Source: Methylomonas sp. LL1 (lineage in GTDB: Bacteria; Pseudomonadota; Gammaproteobacteria; Methylococcales; Methylomonadaceae). Taken from it: a stretch of 64,000 nucleotides of DNA. Both the position numbers and the translations under genes were made by a program. Below, piece after piece: positions 16,835 to 27,620 of the stretch; position 1 is the first letter of the stretch; each line of letters begins with the position of its first letter. The stretch spans positions 2,790,001-2,854,000 of the forward strand of contig NZ_CP064653.1 of NCBI RefSeq assembly GCF_015711015.1. Reading direction: 5' to 3'. The notes under the pieces are model-generated. The model was not told where the DNA came from and searched no databases. It saw only the letters and a list, made by a program, of their open reading frames with translations.

Positions 16835-18412
16835 TTAGCCGAGTAAACTGCCGATCAGCGGTGATTGCAGCAATATCGCTCCGGCAATCATTAGCGCACC
16901 GGTTAAAACCGCCCATAGCGTGCGCTTGTTGTTGTGGCGTAATTGTTTGCGCAGTTGGTTCATTTCCAAATTATGCTGCTGTATTTGTTGCTGCATCTGA
17001 GCATTGCTTTGCAAGGCCTGAAACACCAGCGCCGGAATTTCCGGCAGTTGCTCGGTGATTTCCGGCAGCTTGCTCAACAACTCCTTGATTTTCGCCGCCG
17101 GTCCCAGGCGTTGTTTGAACCAGTTTTCCAGAAACGGCTTGGCGGTTTGCCATAAATCCAGGTCGGGATAGAGCTGCCGTCCCAAGCCCTCGATATTGAG
17201 TAAAGTCTTTTGCAACAACACCAACTGGGGTTGCACCACCATATCGAAACGGCGGGCGGTCTGGAACAGTCTCAATAACAGCAAACCGAAGGAAATGTCT
17301 TTCAACGGTTTCTCGAATATCGGCTCACAGACGCTGCGTATCGCCGCCTCGAATTCTTCCACCCGCGTGGTCGGCGGCACCCAGCCGGATTCGATATGCA
17401 TTTGCGCGACGCGGCGGTAATCGTGGTTGAAGAAGGCCAGAAAATTTTCCGCCAGATAGCGTTGGTCGGTATCCGATAGACTGCCGACGATGCCGAAGTC
17501 CACCGCCAGATATTTGTCCGGCAGTTCGACAAAAATATTGCCCGGATGCATATCGGCATGAAAAAAGTTATCGCGGAACACCTGGGTAAAAAAGATTTCC
17601 ACGCCGCGTTCGGCCAGTTTTTTGAAATCGGCATTGCCGTCACGCAAGGCCTGAATGTCACCGACCGGCACGCCATGGATGCGTTCCATCACCATCACTT
17701 TGCGGCGTGTCAGCGGCCAGTGTATTTCCGGAATATACAGCGACTCGGATTTTTTGAAATTATTGCGGATCGCGCTGGCATTGGCGGCTTCGCGCAGCAA
17801 ATCCAGCTCGTCCAGGATGGTTTTTTCGAACTCGGCCACCACTTCCATCGCTCTTAGGCGCCGCGCATCGCTCCAGAACCGCTCGGCCAGACGCGCCAGT
17901 TCATAGAGCAAGCCCACATCGGAATGGATTTTATCTTCGATATCAGGCCGCAACACTTTGACGATGACTTTTTCGCCGGTTTTCAATTTGGCGGTATGCA
18001 CCTGCGCCACGGAGGCGGAAGCCAAGGGTTGCGGCTCGAAGTCATCGAAAGCTTCCTCAATGGTTCGTCCCAATTGCTGCTCAATGATGCTACGGGCAAT
18101 ATCGGCGGAAAACGGCGGCACCCTATCCTGCAGTTTAACCAGTTCCTCGGCGATGTCCTCGGGCAACAAATCCTTGCGGGTGGACAGCGTTTGCCCGAAT
18201 TTAACGTAAATCGGTCCCAAGTCTTCCAGAGTACGGCGTATTCTGATGCCGCGCGACTCCGTCGGCTTGTTGAACCAATAGGTGGGTGAAAAAAACGCCA
18301 GATAGCGAATCGGTCTAAACAAATGGGTTTTAAGGACAATTTCATCCAGGCCGTGAGACATCATCACCCAATTGATATGAATGAGGCGCATGAGAATTTT
18401 AATGCGAAACAC
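16835..18412 (-). CDS. ubiB: Ubiquinone biosynthesis ATPase/kinase-like protein UbiB
   Basis: 525 residues. Member of the UbiB/COQ8 atypical kinase family required for ubiquinone synthesis, associated with the inner membrane. The KxGQ motif is seen in [20 protein letters not shown] (about 70-89), the Ala-rich loop in [15 protein letters not shown], the VKVLRPDI lysine strand, the catalytic-type segment [10 protein letters not shown] and the AVDFG metal motif. Two membrane helices close the protein ([16 protein letters not shown]). Last gene of the ubiE-uma2-ubiJ-ubiB unit, starting 23 bases after ubiJ. Confidence 0.95.
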   Translation of the reverse strand: MFRIKILMRLIHINWVMMSHGLDEIVLKTHLFRPIRYLAFFSPTYWFNKPTESRGIRIRRTLEDLGPIYVKFGQTLSTRKDLLPEDIAEELVKLQDRVPPFSADIARSIIEQQLGRTIEEAFDDFEPQPLASASVAQVHTAKLKTGEKVIVKVLRPDIEDKIHSDVGLLYELARLAERFWSDARRLRAMEVVAEFEKTILDELDLLREAANASAIRNNFKKSESLYIPEIHWPLTRRKVMVMERIHGVPVGDIQALRDGNADFKKLAERGVEIFFTQVFRDNFFHADMHPGNIFVELPDKYLAVDFGIVGSLSDTDQRYLAENFLAFFNHDYRRVAQMHIESGWVPPTTRVEEFEAAIRSVCEPIFEKPLKDISFGLLLLRLFQTARRFDMVVQPQLVLLQKTLLNIEGLGRQLYPDLDLWQTAKPFLENWFKQRLGPAAKIKELLSKLPEITEQLPEIPALVFQALQSNAQMQQQIQQHNLEMNQLRKQLRHNNKRTLWAVLTGALMIAGAILLQSPLIGSLLG

Positions 18413-18435
18413 GGTGGGTCCTTAGGTTATTGGGG

Positions 18436-19071
18436 CTAGGAGGCTTTATTCAGGCCGGCGGCCAAACGCTCGATCCGAGCATTAAGCCGGTCGACATCGG
18501 AACGGCAGGCATCGATCCGTTGGAACATCAGTTCGGCTTCGGCCTTGGCGGGTAAGTCGCGAGTTTCTTCCTGCAGAAACTCTTCCAGATTCAAGCGAAA
18601 ACTGGTCAAGGTGTGCTGGGTCCAGTCTCGGCTGCCGCGCAGCAAGCCACTCAAGCGCTGAGCAAAACGGTCGCCGGTGTAACGCGCCAGTTTGGCTTCC
18701 AGATTGATGTCCAGCTTTTCGAACAAACGCTGTAATTTATGGGCAAGTTGAGTATCGCCTTCGATCCGGACTTCGCCCTTGAACAGCGCACGCATCGGCG
18801 TGGCACTTAACCCCATCAATCCCAGCGCCGACAGCGAACCGCTTAAACCGGCATCGACCTCGCCGGCATAATTTCCCAGAAACTGGATTCTGTCATGAGT
18901 CGGACACAGGTAAAGGGTTTCGTCGAAAGGAGTGATATGGACCGCTATCACTTTACCGGCCATCGGCGCCAGTAATTGCTCCAGATGCTCGTCCAACCCC
19001 AGATAACCATTAAAAGCAGTTTCCAAGGCACCGATCAATAAGGGTTTGATATGACTCAAATTACCGGTCAT
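18436..19071 (-). CDS. ubiJ: Ubiquinone biosynthesis accessory factor UbiJ
   Basis: 211 residues. UbiJ carries an SCP2-type lipid-binding domain at the N-terminus (MTGNLSHIKPLLIGALETAF onward, LSALGLMGLSATPMRALFKG) and a C-terminal coiled coil (AEAELMFQRIDACRSDVDRL); it binds ubiquinone intermediates within the soluble Ubi complex. The position between ubiE and ubiB is the conserved one. Its ATG overlaps the stop of the upstream Uma2 gene by one base (TGATG), so it is translationally coupled to a gene that is not normally in this operon. Confidence 0.92.
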   Translation of the reverse strand: MTGNLSHIKPLLIGALETAFNGYLGLDEHLEQLLAPMAGKVIAVHITPFDETLYLCPTHDRIQFLGNYAGEVDAGLSGSLSALGLMGLSATPMRALFKGEVRIEGDTQLAHKLQRLFEKLDINLEAKLARYTGDRFAQRLSGLLRGSRDWTQHTLTSFRLNLEEFLQEETRDLPAKAEAELMFQRIDACRSDVDRLNARIERLAAGLNKAS

Positions 19072-19664
19072 CAGCCTGCCTGTTGTGCGAGTTGTTGCAG
19101 ATAGTCGCGCATGTCTTCATTATTGACTCGGTGGTAAAGGTCGACCACGCCGACGCTCAAACCTATAGACTCGAAGCTAATGCTGTCGCCGAGGAAATAA
19201 TGCTCGGCAAACCAGTTTTGCGCACGGCGGAACACTTCGATTTCGACATGGTCCTGTTCGATCAACACATATTCCAGCAAGCTGGGCAAGGCTCTGTAAG
19301 CCGCCAGTTTGGTGGTTTTGTCCAGGCGGCGGGTGTTTTTGGACAACACTTCGACAATCAGGGTGGGTTTTTCGGTGTAATAGTCGTTGCCTTGATCGTC
19401 GTCACACACTACCATCACATCCGGATAAAAGAAGCAGCCTTCGGTTTTGACTTTGATTTCCGAGGAAAAAGTCATACATGGACTGGCTTGCAGGTGATTG
19501 GTGACCATTTGCACGCAATTGCTCACTAGCAAACTATGGTTACGACTCGTCCCCGCCATCGCAAACACTTGGCCGTCGATATATTCGTGCCGAAGCTCGG
19601 CGATCAGCTCGCCTTGTAGATACTCTTGCTCGCTGATATAGGAATGAGCCCGTTCAAGCGCCAT
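19071..19664 (-). CDS. Uma2-family (DUF820) PD-(D/E)XK nuclease-like protein
   Basis: 197 residues. Uma2 proteins have a restriction-endonuclease-like fold and are abundant in cyanobacteria and some proteobacteria; their role is unknown. Features: SEQEYLQGELIAELRHEYID near the start, GTSRNHSLLVSNCVQMV, the acidic motif YPDVMVVCDD, and LIVEVLSKNTRRLDKTTKLA with the ExK-like catalytic region. It is inserted between ubiE and ubiJ in the same direction and overlaps ubiJ by one base, so insertion did not break the operon. Confidence 0.88.
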   Translation of the reverse strand: MALERAHSYISEQEYLQGELIAELRHEYIDGQVFAMAGTSRNHSLLVSNCVQMVTNHLQASPCMTFSSEIKVKTEGCFFYPDVMVVCDDDQGNDYYTEKPTLIVEVLSKNTRRLDKTTKLAAYRALPSLLEYVLIEQDHVEIEVFRRAQNWFAEHYFLGDSISFESIGLSVGVVDLYHRVNNEDMRDYLQQLAQQAG

Positions 19665-19689
19665 AAAACCTCCTAAGCGTGGGGCGGCC

Positions 19690-20439
19690 TTAAAACTTAT
19701 AACCTCTATGCACGGCCACGATGCCCTGGGTCATATTGAAATACTCGCAACGCTCCAGGCCGGCTTCTTCCATCATCCGCTTCAATTCGTCCTGTTTGGG
19801 ATGCATGCGGATCGATTCGGCCAGATAACGGTAGCTGTCTTCATCCTTGGCAACGATGGCACCGATTTTCGGCAGCAGGTTAAACGAGTAAAAATCGTAG
19901 ACCTTTTCGGTGATCGGATCGATGGGATGAGAAAACTCCAGCACGATTACCCGCCCGCCCGGCTTTAGCACCCGATACATGGAGCGCAGCGCCGCATCCT
20001 TGTCGGTAACGTTACGCAAACCGAAACCAATACAAACGCAATCGAAGGTGTTGTCGGCAAACGGCAGGCATTCGGCGTTGACTTGGGCATAACGGATATT
20101 GCCGGCCAATCCGCGATTGATCAACCTATCGCGGCCGGTGCGCAACATGGCGGCATTGATGTCGGCCAGCACCACTTGACCGCTCTTGCCGACCCGTTTT
20201 TCGAACAGCGTGGTCAAATCGCCGGTACCGCCGGCCAAATCCAGCACGTGATCGCCCTCGCGAATATTCGCCAGCTGTACCGCCACCCGTTTCCAGATCC
20301 GGTGGATGCCCAGCGACATCAAATCGTTCATCACGTCATACTGGCTGGCAACCGAATCGAAGACACCGCGTACCAGCGCGACCTTTTCCTGCTTGGGAAC
20401 TTGTTTAAAACCGAAATGGGTGGTGTTGTCGTTTGTCAT
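19690..20439 (-). CDS. ubiE: Ubiquinone/menaquinone C-methyltransferase UbiE
   Basis: 249 residues from the ATG at 20439, chosen because family members start just before [13 protein letters not shown] and longer starts would overlap the preceding gene. SAM-dependent class I methyltransferase that C-methylates the demethoxy-benzoquinol ring. The SAM-binding motif [19 protein letters not shown] and the UbiE signatures [18 protein letters not shown] and [17 protein letters not shown] are clear. First recognised ubi gene in the operon. Confidence 0.96.
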   Translation of the reverse strand: MTNDNTTHFGFKQVPKQEKVALVRGVFDSVASQYDVMNDLMSLGIHRIWKRVAVQLANIREGDHVLDLAGGTGDLTTLFEKRVGKSGQVVLADINAAMLRTGRDRLINRGLAGNIRYAQVNAECLPFADNTFDCVCIGFGLRNVTDKDAALRSMYRVLKPGGRVIVLEFSHPIDPITEKVYDFYSFNLLPKIGAIVAKDEDSYRYLAESIRMHPKQDELKRMMEEAGLERCEYFNMTQGIVAVHRGYKF

Positions 20440-20447
20440 GAGTCGAA

Positions 20448-20837
20448 TTAATGGTTTGAGGGCGATTTGCGGCTGATGCCGGCGGCCGAAAGTTGCTCGA
20501 GATAGGCGGACCACAGCAATGGAAATTCCGAGCCTAATTTATACAATAAATCCCAGGAATAAATCCCGCTGTTATGGCCGTCGCTAAAGGTCAGCGCAAT
20601 GGCGTAATTCCCCACCGGCCGAATATCGGTTATCGAGACATCCTGCTTGCCGATTTGCAGCGTTTCCTGACCCGGACCGTGGCCGACGGCCTCGGCGGAC
20701 TGGGTATAAACCCGCAGATATTCGCTGGGCATTTCGAAAATACTGCCGTCGTCGAAATGGATTTCCAATACCGCCGACAGTTTGTGCAGCTTGATTTCGG
20801 TCGGCGAGCAATGACAGGGCGTTATTTTTAGGCGCAT
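20448..20837 (-). CDS. DUF971 (GBBH-like N-terminal domain) protein
   Basis: 129 residues. Single DUF971 domain, related to the N-terminal domain of gamma-butyrobetaine hydroxylase: [39 protein letters not shown], and [17 protein letters not shown]. Its function is not established; DUF971 proteins have been linked to Fe-S protein maturation or carrier functions. It lies 2 bases after hslU and 8 before ubiE, bridging the hslVU and ubi groups, an order seen in many gammaproteobacteria. Confidence 0.9.
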   Translation of the reverse strand: MRLKITPCHCSPTEIKLHKLSAVLEIHFDDGSIFEMPSEYLRVYTQSAEAVGHGPGQETLQIGKQDVSITDIRPVGNYAIALTFSDGHNSGIYSWDLLYKLGSEFPLLWSAYLEQLSAAGISRKSPSNH

Positions 20838-20839
20838 GG

Positions 20840-22159
20840 CTAGAGAATATAGCGGCTCAAATCTTCGTCGGCCGCCAGTTCCCGCAGATGCGCATCCACA
20901 TAGGCAGCGTCGATACGAATGGTTTTTTCCAGCAAATCCGGCGCATCGAAGGAAATTTCCTCCAACAACTTTTCCAATATGGTATGCAAACGCCTAGCAC
21001 CGATATTTTCCACGCTTTCGTTGACCTGCCAGCCCAACTCGGCAATGCGTTGAATGCCATCGTCGCTAAAACTGACCTCGACCCCTTCGGTGGCCAACAA
21101 GGCTTGATATTGCTCGGTCAACGATGCATCCGGCTCGGTCAGAATGCGGACGAAATCTTCCGCGCTCAAGGCACTGAGCTCGACCCGAATCGGGAAACGG
21201 CCTTGCAATTCCGGAATCAAATCGGACGGCTTGGTCAGATGAAACGCGCCAGAGGCGATGAACAAAATATGATCGGTCTTGATCATGCCGTATTTGGTAC
21301 TGACCGTGCTGCCTTCCACCAGCGGCAGCAAATCGCGTTGCACGCCTTCGCGCGAGACTTCGCCGCCGCCCATTTCCGAGCGCTTGCAGATTTTGTCGAT
21401 TTCATCCAGAAACACGATGCCGTGCTGCTCGACCGATTCCAGCGCGCTTTGCTTGATTTCGTCTTCGTTGACCAGTTTGGCGGCTTCTTCTTCCTGCAAC
21501 AGTTTCAGAGCATCCTTGATCTTCAACTTGCGGGTTTTGGTGCGGCCGCTGCCGAGATTTTGAAACATACCCTGCAACTGGCTGGTCATTTCTTCCATGC
21601 CGGGCGGCGCCATGATCTCGACACCCACCGAAGGTGCGTTGACATCGATCTGAATCTCCTTATCGTCGAGGCCGCCCTCGCGCAGTTTCTTGCGCATTTT
21701 TTGACGGGTCGATTCTTCCGTCTCCGACAACATGCCACCCTCGGCCCTGGGCAATAATATGTCCAGTACTTTTTCCTCGGCGGCATCGGCGGCGCGGTTT
21801 TGGACTTTTTCCATCTCCGTCATCCGGGTCATCTTCACCGCGGTATCGACCAGATCGCGAATGATGGACTCGACGTCGCGGCCGACGTAACCGACTTCGG
21901 TAAACTTGGTCGCTTCAATTTTGATGAACGGCGCGTTAGCCAGACGCGCCAAACGACGGGCGATTTCGGTTTTACCGACGCCGGTCGGGCCTATCATCAG
22001 AATATTTTTCGGCGTGATTTCCTCGCGCAATTCAGGCGCCACTTGGCTACGGCGCCAGCGGTTGCGCAACGCAATCGCCACCGAGCGCTTGGCATCGGCC
22101 TGGCCGATGATGTGTTTATCCAGTTCGCTGACGATTTCTCTAGGGGTCATTTGACTCAT
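20840..22159 (-). CDS. hslU: ATP-dependent protease ATPase subunit HslU
   Basis: 439 residues. AAA+ unfoldase that feeds substrates to HslV. Walker A GPTGVGKT at 57-64, Walker B in [11 protein letters not shown] near 245-255, and the intermediate domain from about 110 to 240 (with [15 protein letters not shown]). The conserved C-terminus ending DEDLSRYIL inserts into HslV pockets. It starts 4 bases after hslV. Confidence 0.98.
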   Translation of the reverse strand: MSQMTPREIVSELDKHIIGQADAKRSVAIALRNRWRRSQVAPELREEITPKNILMIGPTGVGKTEIARRLARLANAPFIKIEATKFTEVGYVGRDVESIIRDLVDTAVKMTRMTEMEKVQNRAADAAEEKVLDILLPRAEGGMLSETEESTRQKMRKKLREGGLDDKEIQIDVNAPSVGVEIMAPPGMEEMTSQLQGMFQNLGSGRTKTRKLKIKDALKLLQEEEAAKLVNEDEIKQSALESVEQHGIVFLDEIDKICKRSEMGGGEVSREGVQRDLLPLVEGSTVSTKYGMIKTDHILFIASGAFHLTKPSDLIPELQGRFPIRVELSALSAEDFVRILTEPDASLTEQYQALLATEGVEVSFSDDGIQRIAELGWQVNESVENIGARRLHTILEKLLEEISFDAPDLLEKTIRIDAAYVDAHLRELAADEDLSRYIL

Positions 22160-22163
22160 GGTT

Positions 22164-22730
22164 TTACTCGTTCTCCGACGCTTGCGGTTCCGCGTCCAAT
22201 TCTTCGATGCGCAGATTATGGTTGGTATAGATACAGATGTCGGCGGCGATATTCAGGGATTTTTCCACGATCTCCCGCGCGCTCAAATCGGTATTATCCA
22301 GCAATGCCCTGGCGGCGCTTTGGGCGAAGGCGCCACCGGAACCGATGGCCATGAAATCGTGTTCCGGTTCGATCACGTCACCGGTACCGGATAAAGTCAA
22401 CAGGGTTTTGGCATCGGCGATGATCAATAAAGCTTCCAATTTACGCAAGGCCCGGTCGGTACGCCAGTCCTTGGCCATTTCGACGGCGGCGCGGGTCAGA
22501 TTGCCGCGATGCTTTTCCAGCTTACCTTCGAAATGTTCGAACAAGGTAAAGGCATCGGCGGTGGCTCCGGCAAAACCGGCGATGACTTTATCGTGATACA
22601 AGCGCCTGACTTTACGGGCATTGCCTTTCATCACGGTATTGCCCAAAGTCACCTGGCCGTCACCGCCTATCACGACCTTGTCCCCGCGCCTTACGGCCAG
22701 AATAGTGGTGCCTCTAAGTTCTATGCTCAT
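22164..22730 (-). CDS. hslV: ATP-dependent protease peptidase subunit HslV
   Basis: 188 residues. Proteasome-type threonine peptidase; the mature N-terminus would be the Thr of [19 protein letters not shown] after removal of MSIELRG. Lys and Gly-rich motifs [19 protein letters not shown] and [18 protein letters not shown] are typical. The C-terminal extension [13 protein letters not shown] is acidic and a little longer than in E. coli (176). First gene of the hslVU pair. Confidence 0.98.
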   Translation of the reverse strand: MSIELRGTTILAVRRGDKVVIGGDGQVTLGNTVMKGNARKVRRLYHDKVIAGFAGATADAFTLFEHFEGKLEKHRGNLTRAAVEMAKDWRTDRALRKLEALLIIADAKTLLTLSGTGDVIEPEHDFMAIGSGGAFAQSAARALLDNTDLSAREIVEKSLNIAADICIYTNHNLRIEELDAEPQASENE

Positions 22731-22912
22731 TGCTTATGACTGCTAATCAGAAAAGCCGGCAATTTTACATGTTCTGAATCGCGATGGGTTAGAAGTTTAG
22801 AGTTCCCACACCCGCGCAGGGGTTGTTTAGTCATTGAATTGTGCGGCAAAACTGATTAAAGTTCAGCTCGATAGCATAATAAAAACAAAACTATTCAGTG
22901 TGCCGTACGATC

Positions 22913-23007
22913 CCTTCTCCCGGCGGGAGAAGGTTAGGATCAGGGGATAAAACAAGCGTTTTGCCACGCTCCAGCGTCGCCTTACCCTAGCCTCTCCGGC
23001 TGGAGAG
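22913..23007. repeat. Intergenic palindromic repeats
   Basis: The 333-base gap 22731-23063 has no gene. It contains CCTTCTCCC/GGGAGAAGG with a 3-base loop (22913-22933) followed by GTTAGGATCAGGGG text, and CTCTCC/GGAGAG (22992-23007). This is the common dispersed intergenic repeat of proteobacterial genomes. Confidence 0.7.
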
Positions 23008-23063
23008 CAAATGTTGTGCTTCGCGCCGAATAGTTACATAAAAACAACATCAAGAGGCCCGCT

Positions 23064-23516
23064 ATGAAAATATCCAAACTCCGGAAAAGCGCCATCCTAC
23101 CGCTCACCCTGCTAGTCTTTGCCCAAGCCGCATCGGCTGTCACCCCCGCCGAGGAAGAAGAAAAAAAATGTATAAAACCAAAATTCAGGGATTTTGTGCC
23201 CGCCCCCAAATCCGAAGTTAAGCCGGAATCGGAGATTTCCTTTCATATCAACCACATTGCCGACCCACTACACATCAAAGCCAATGCTAAAAACATCCCG
23301 CTGAAGCTTGAGATCGTGGATAAAAAAACCTTTTATTACGTAAAAGCCAAACTGCCGGAAGAATTAAAAGATGGTTACGCCCGTATCCATGTTCAAGCCA
23401 GATCGGCGGAAGGCGAGTGCATCGGCCAGGATGGCTGGCTGATCAAGATCACCGACAACCCCAGCACTCCGGCCGCCGATGCAAAGCAGGCCGCAGCGCC
23501 GGCGGCAACGGAATAA
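23064..23516 (+). CDS. Hypothetical periplasmic protein
   Basis: 150 residues, with AAGAGG upstream of the ATG. A signal peptide (MKISKLRKSAILPLTLLVFA ending QAASA) is followed by an acidic run EEEEKKC and a small beta-rich domain, residues about 35-130, with two further features: a Cys at each end (KKC, GEC) that might pair, and an Ala-rich tail. No family recognised. It stands alone before the P-type ATPase. Confidence 0.7.
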   Translation: MKISKLRKSAILPLTLLVFAQAASAVTPAEEEEKKCIKPKFRDFVPAPKSEVKPESEISFHINHIADPLHIKANAKNIPLKLEIVDKKTFYYVKAKLPEELKDGYARIHVQARSAEGECIGQDGWLIKITDNPSTPAADAKQAAAPAATE

Positions 23517-23744
23517 CTGGCCAGACTTAGCCGCGCCTAGCCTACACCGGCCCACCGGAATCTTGCCGGCCTCCGCTCCGAGCCGGGGTTTACCGCCCCG
23601 GCTCTCGACCCACCGTTACAGTGCCTAACCCGATAAAATCGAGATATTAAGCCTACCCATCCCCTATTCATCGAAGGCAGAATTATCCCGGATAATTTAG
23701 GCCGGCTATACTGAACCGAGTCAGCGACTGTTTCGGATTCAGCC

Positions 23745-26510
23745 ATGAAAATTCACCATCTCAGCCCCGAAGAAGCGTTGGAAAGTCTGGAGTCGAGCCC
23801 CGATGGCCTCGGCGATAGCGAAATCGAGGAACGCCTGCACGAATACGGCTACAACCGGATTGAGGAAGCGCAAAAGCAATCGCAACTACTGTTGTTTGCC
23901 CAGGAATTCCTGCATTTTTTCGCCCTGATTTTATGGCTGGCGGCCGGACTGGCATTTTTCGCCGAATCTCAGCAACCCGGCGAAGGCATGGCCGCACTGG
24001 GTTATGCCATTCTAGGGGTGATCCTCATCAACGGCTGTTTTTCGTATTGGCAGCGCCATCAAGCGGAACAGGCCATCGCCGCCCTACAAAAATTACTGCC
24101 GCAACAGGTCAAAGTGATGCGCGACGGCAATTTGAGCCTGGTATTCGCCGACGAACTGGTGCCCGGCGATATACTGGTGCTGCAAGAAGGCGATAATGTC
24201 CCGGCCGATTGCCGATTGCTGGAGGCGTTTGCCCTGCGCGTCAATAACGCCACCATTACCGGCGAATCGCTACCCAAGGGCCGCGATGCGCTGCCCTCGG
24301 CGCTGGAAGACATGACGCAAAGCCGTAATATCCTGTTGGCGGGCACCTCGGTGGTCGCCGGCGAAGGCAAGGCCCTGGTGTTCGCCACCGGCATGCATAC
24401 CGAATTCGGCAAAATCGCCCATACCCTGAAATCCACCACGAAAAACCTGTCGCCGCTGCAAATTCAGATCAGCCGCCTCAGCCGCTTCGTGGCGATACTG
24501 GCGACGCTGTTGGGCGTGATGTTTTTCCTGATAGGTCAAGCCATCGGCTTATCGTTCTGGGAAAACTTCATGTTCGCGATCGGCATCATCGTCGCCAATG
24601 TACCGGAAGGCTTGCTGCCCACCGTGACGCTGTCGCTGGCCATGGCGACCCAGCGCATGGCCAAGCGCAATGCGCTGATTCGGCATCTGCCGTCGGTGGA
24701 AACCCTGGGATCGACGACGGTCATTTGTACCGACAAGACCGGTACGCTGACCCAAAACCGGATGGCCGTTAAGCAAATATTTCTGGACAACCGCCATCTG
24801 CCGCCCGAGCAACTGGACGGCGACAGCCTGCAACATCATGCCGCGTTTTTGGCCTGCGCCGCCTTGTGCCATAACCTGAAACGCGTGGAGGCCAAGCAAT
24901 TGCTTGGCGACCCGATGGAAGTGGCCTTGGTCGAAATGGCGCATGCCCAGGGCATGCGGATAGATTATCCCAAATTCGACGAAGTGCCGTTTGACACCGA
25001 CCGTAAACGGCTGTCAACACTACACAACACCCCTCAAGGCAATATTCTGTATTGCAAGGGCGCGGTTGAGTTGGTGCTGCCACGCTGCCAACAAATCATC
25101 ATCGACGGCACCGTTCTCGCAGTCGACGAATCCCGCCGCAAACAAATCATGACGGCCCAACAAACCATGGCCGATCAAGGCCTGCGCGTATTGGCGCTGG
25201 CCTATCGGCCATTGCCGCTGGTTATCGAGGCCGAACCGGATCGGAACATGATTTTTAGCGGACTGGTGGGACTGGAAGATCCGCCGCGGCCGGAAGTGGC
25301 CCAAGCCATGGCACAATGCCATGCCGCCGGCATCAAGGTCATCATGATTACCGGCGATCACCCGCATACCGCTGTAGCTATCGCTCGGCAAATCGGCTTG
25401 GTCAAATCCGATAATCCCAAGGTCATCGGCGGCGAACGTTTGAAAAAAATGACCGGCAGTCAATTACAAACCGCCTTGAATGCGTCGGAGATCATTTTCG
25501 CCAGAGTCGGCGCCGATCAGAAAATGCATATCGTCGAGGCCCTGCAACGCAAGAAGCATGTGGTCGCGGTCACCGGCGATGGCGTCAACGATGCGCCGGC
25601 ATTAAAAAAGGCCGACATCGGCATTGCGATGGGCAAGGCCGGCACCGATGTCGCCAAGGAAGCGGCCGACATGATCTTGCTGGACGACAACTTCGCCAGC
25701 ATCGTCGCCGCCATCGAGGAAGGCCGGGCGGTATTCGACAACATCCGCAAGTTTTTGACCTACATTCTGACCTCGAATATTCCGGAAGTGATCCCCTATC
25801 TGGCCTTCGTGCTGTTCAAGATTCCGCTGCCATTGACCATCATGCAGATTCTGGCGGTGGACCTGGGTACCGACATGCTGCCGGCACTGGGTCTGGGGGT
25901 GGAAAAACCGGATGCGGGGGCCATGAACAAACCACCGCGTTCGCAAAAGGAAACCCTGATCGACTGGCGCCTGCTTGCCAGGGCTTACGGTTTTTTAGGC
26001 GTGCTGGAAGCCACGGCGGCAATGGCGGCATTTTTCTTCGTGCTGAATCGCGGCGGCTGGCAATATGGCGAAATACTAGGCAGGCATGACAACCTCTACC
26101 AACAGGCCACCACCGCTTGTCTGACCGCAATCATCATGATGCAGGTAGTCAACGTATTTATTTGCAAGCAGCGCCAGCGTGGGCTTTTGTCCACCTCATT
26201 GCTGGACAACAAGTTCATTCTGGGCGGAGTCGTGGCCGAAATCACATTGATTTTGCTGATTGTCTACACACCTTGGGGCAACCTGCTATTCGGCACGGCG
26301 CCGATCGAGATGGAAGTCTGGCTATTCGGCCTGCCATTCGCGGCCGGCATGCTGCTATTCGAAGACATCAGAAAATGGCTGGTACGGCGTTTTCAATTAT
26401 TCCCGCTTAAAATTGAAAGGGCGGTTCTGCGCCGAGGCTCGAGACAGAACAAACGCCCCGCTCTTGCGGCCCTGTTGTCGCTGTTGCCGCTCAGAAAAAC
26501 GCCTAAATGA
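23745..26510 (+). CDS. P2-type cation-transporting ATPase
   Basis: 921 residues. N-terminal cation ATPase domain (HHLSPEEALESLESSPDGL), actuator motif TGESLPK, membrane motif NVPEGLLPTVTLSLAMATQR, phosphorylation site DKTGTLTQN with Asp330, and hinge MVTGDGVNDAPALKKADIG-like sequence near 610. The stretch around PEGLL followed by KRNALIRHLPSVETLGS resembles the P2C (Na+/K+-type) group more than the Ca2+ pumps or Mg2+ pumps. Ion therefore uncertain: Na+, K+ or Ca2+. About ten membrane segments. No accessory subunit nearby. Confidence 0.9.
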   Translation: MKIHHLSPEEALESLESSPDGLGDSEIEERLHEYGYNRIEEAQKQSQLLLFAQEFLHFFALILWLAAGLAFFAESQQPGEGMAALGYAILGVILINGCFSYWQRHQAEQAIAALQKLLPQQVKVMRDGNLSLVFADELVPGDILVLQEGDNVPADCRLLEAFALRVNNATITGESLPKGRDALPSALEDMTQSRNILLAGTSVVAGEGKALVFATGMHTEFGKIAHTLKSTTKNLSPLQIQISRLSRFVAILATLLGVMFFLIGQAIGLSFWENFMFAIGIIVANVPEGLLPTVTLSLAMATQRMAKRNALIRHLPSVETLGSTTVICTDKTGTLTQNRMAVKQIFLDNRHLPPEQLDGDSLQHHAAFLACAALCHNLKRVEAKQLLGDPMEVALVEMAHAQGMRIDYPKFDEVPFDTDRKRLSTLHNTPQGNILYCKGAVELVLPRCQQIIIDGTVLAVDESRRKQIMTAQQTMADQGLRVLALAYRPLPLVIEAEPDRNMIFSGLVGLEDPPRPEVAQAMAQCHAAGIKVIMITGDHPHTAVAIARQIGLVKSDNPKVIGGERLKKMTGSQLQTALNASEIIFARVGADQKMHIVEALQRKKHVVAVTGDGVNDAPALKKADIGIAMGKAGTDVAKEAADMILLDDNFASIVAAIEEGRAVFDNIRKFLTYILTSNIPEVIPYLAFVLFKIPLPLTIMQILAVDLGTDMLPALGLGVEKPDAGAMNKPPRSQKETLIDWRLLARAYGFLGVLEATAAMAAFFFVLNRGGWQYGEILGRHDNLYQQATTACLTAIIMMQVVNVFICKQRQRGLLSTSLLDNKFILGGVVAEITLILLIVYTPWGNLLFGTAPIEMEVWLFGLPFAAGMLLFEDIRKWLVRRFQLFPLKIERAVLRRGSRQNKRPALAALLSLLPLRKTPK

Positions 26511-26753
26511 GGAAAATCAGTACCGCGAAGCATCGGCGCAACAGCTGCGCAGTCTCAACTTCCAACCAAGACTTTACTCTGAAAGTAAAAAATTGGGAGG
26601 CCGCGGTTGCTCGTTGAGCCTACGTGGACGTATTCACGGCGTCCTGTCCGGCAAACAAGCCTGCCCTTAAGTCACTTTGATGGATCGGGGTGATCTAAGT
26701 CTTCATGAGCGTTACTGTTCACCTTGGTCATGCTCAATAACCGGGCGTTGACC

Positions 26754-27599
26754 TTATTGCGTCGGCGTTTGCACGTTGCCGGCCACATCTGGATCACGAC
26801 TGCGCAGTAGTTGCCGGGTCAGTTGCCTCATCCTGAGATCCTTACCGTTCAAAGCGGCACGTAGCACCCGGTCGGCAGCCGGATCGCCTTCGGCCCTATC
26901 CAATAACAAAGCCAGGGCCTGCAAACGGATGCCGTGGTCGGCATCGCGGCCGGCCAGGTCGGCCAGCAGGTCGACAGGCAGCTCGCCGCCAACATCGCGC
27001 AGCATTTCCAGGGCCCGCATCCGCACCGCCACGTCGCGGTCACGCAAGGCTTGCAACAAGGCCGGGTTGACGCTTCCGTCGGCGTAGGTCAAGGCTTCTA
27101 GCGCGGCATGGCGTTCGGCGGCGTCGAAGGCGTTGACCGCACTGTCGGCCAGCGCCGATGCGTCGTCGACATCCGGCGCGCCGCCAGGCTGCGCCATAGT
27201 CTGACTCGCGGCGGCGATGCGCTCAGCGCCAATAATCAACAGCAATTGTTTTCCGGCGCCTTTCGCCGAGCGATCCGGAAGCATTACATACGACAAACCG
27301 GCCAGGGCTTGCGCCATGGCGGCTTCCGGGGTGGCTCGCTCCAGGCGCATCGCCAGACGACTGTCGCCATCCGGCAACACGCTGCCCAACCGAACGCCGG
27401 CCAGCGCCGCCAAGCCGTCCACTACTTGCTTGCGGGGGCAATGATCTGCGACTCCGCTCAGCAAACCATGGTCCACGGTCAATGCAGCGCACTCTGCCCC
27501 GGCAGCGGCCGTAGCGCACAAGCTACCGGCTAGCAAGCCCAGGGCGGGTAAGCAAACGGAAAAGCCGGCCCGGTTTGGCAAACCAACGATATTAGCCAT
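26754..27599 (-). CDS. Exported HEAT-repeat protein
   Basis: 281 residues with a signal peptide ending near ATAAAGA. Residues 60-125 resemble a small STN-like beta-alpha domain (VDGLAALAGVRLGSVLPDGD, MAQALAGLSYVMLPD). The C-terminal half consists of HEAT repeats (SVNPALLQALRDRDVAVRMR, LPVDLLADLAGRDADHGIRL). Third gene in the operon starting with the PEP-CTERM gene, 21 bases after the beta-helix gene. Function unknown; probably a periplasmic scaffold. Membership of the shared-promoter regulon is inferred. Confidence 0.7.
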   Translation of the reverse strand: MANIVGLPNRAGFSVCLPALGLLAGSLCATAAAGAECAALTVDHGLLSGVADHCPRKQVVDGLAALAGVRLGSVLPDGDSRLAMRLERATPEAAMAQALAGLSYVMLPDRSAKGAGKQLLLIIGAERIAAASQTMAQPGGAPDVDDASALADSAVNAFDAAERHAALEALTYADGSVNPALLQALRDRDVAVRMRALEMLRDVGGELPVDLLADLAGRDADHGIRLQALALLLDRAEGDPAADRVLRAALNGKDLRMRQLTRQLLRSRDPDVAGNVQTPTQ

Positions 27600-27620
27600 G
27601 GCTGGTGCGCTGGGTCGGCG

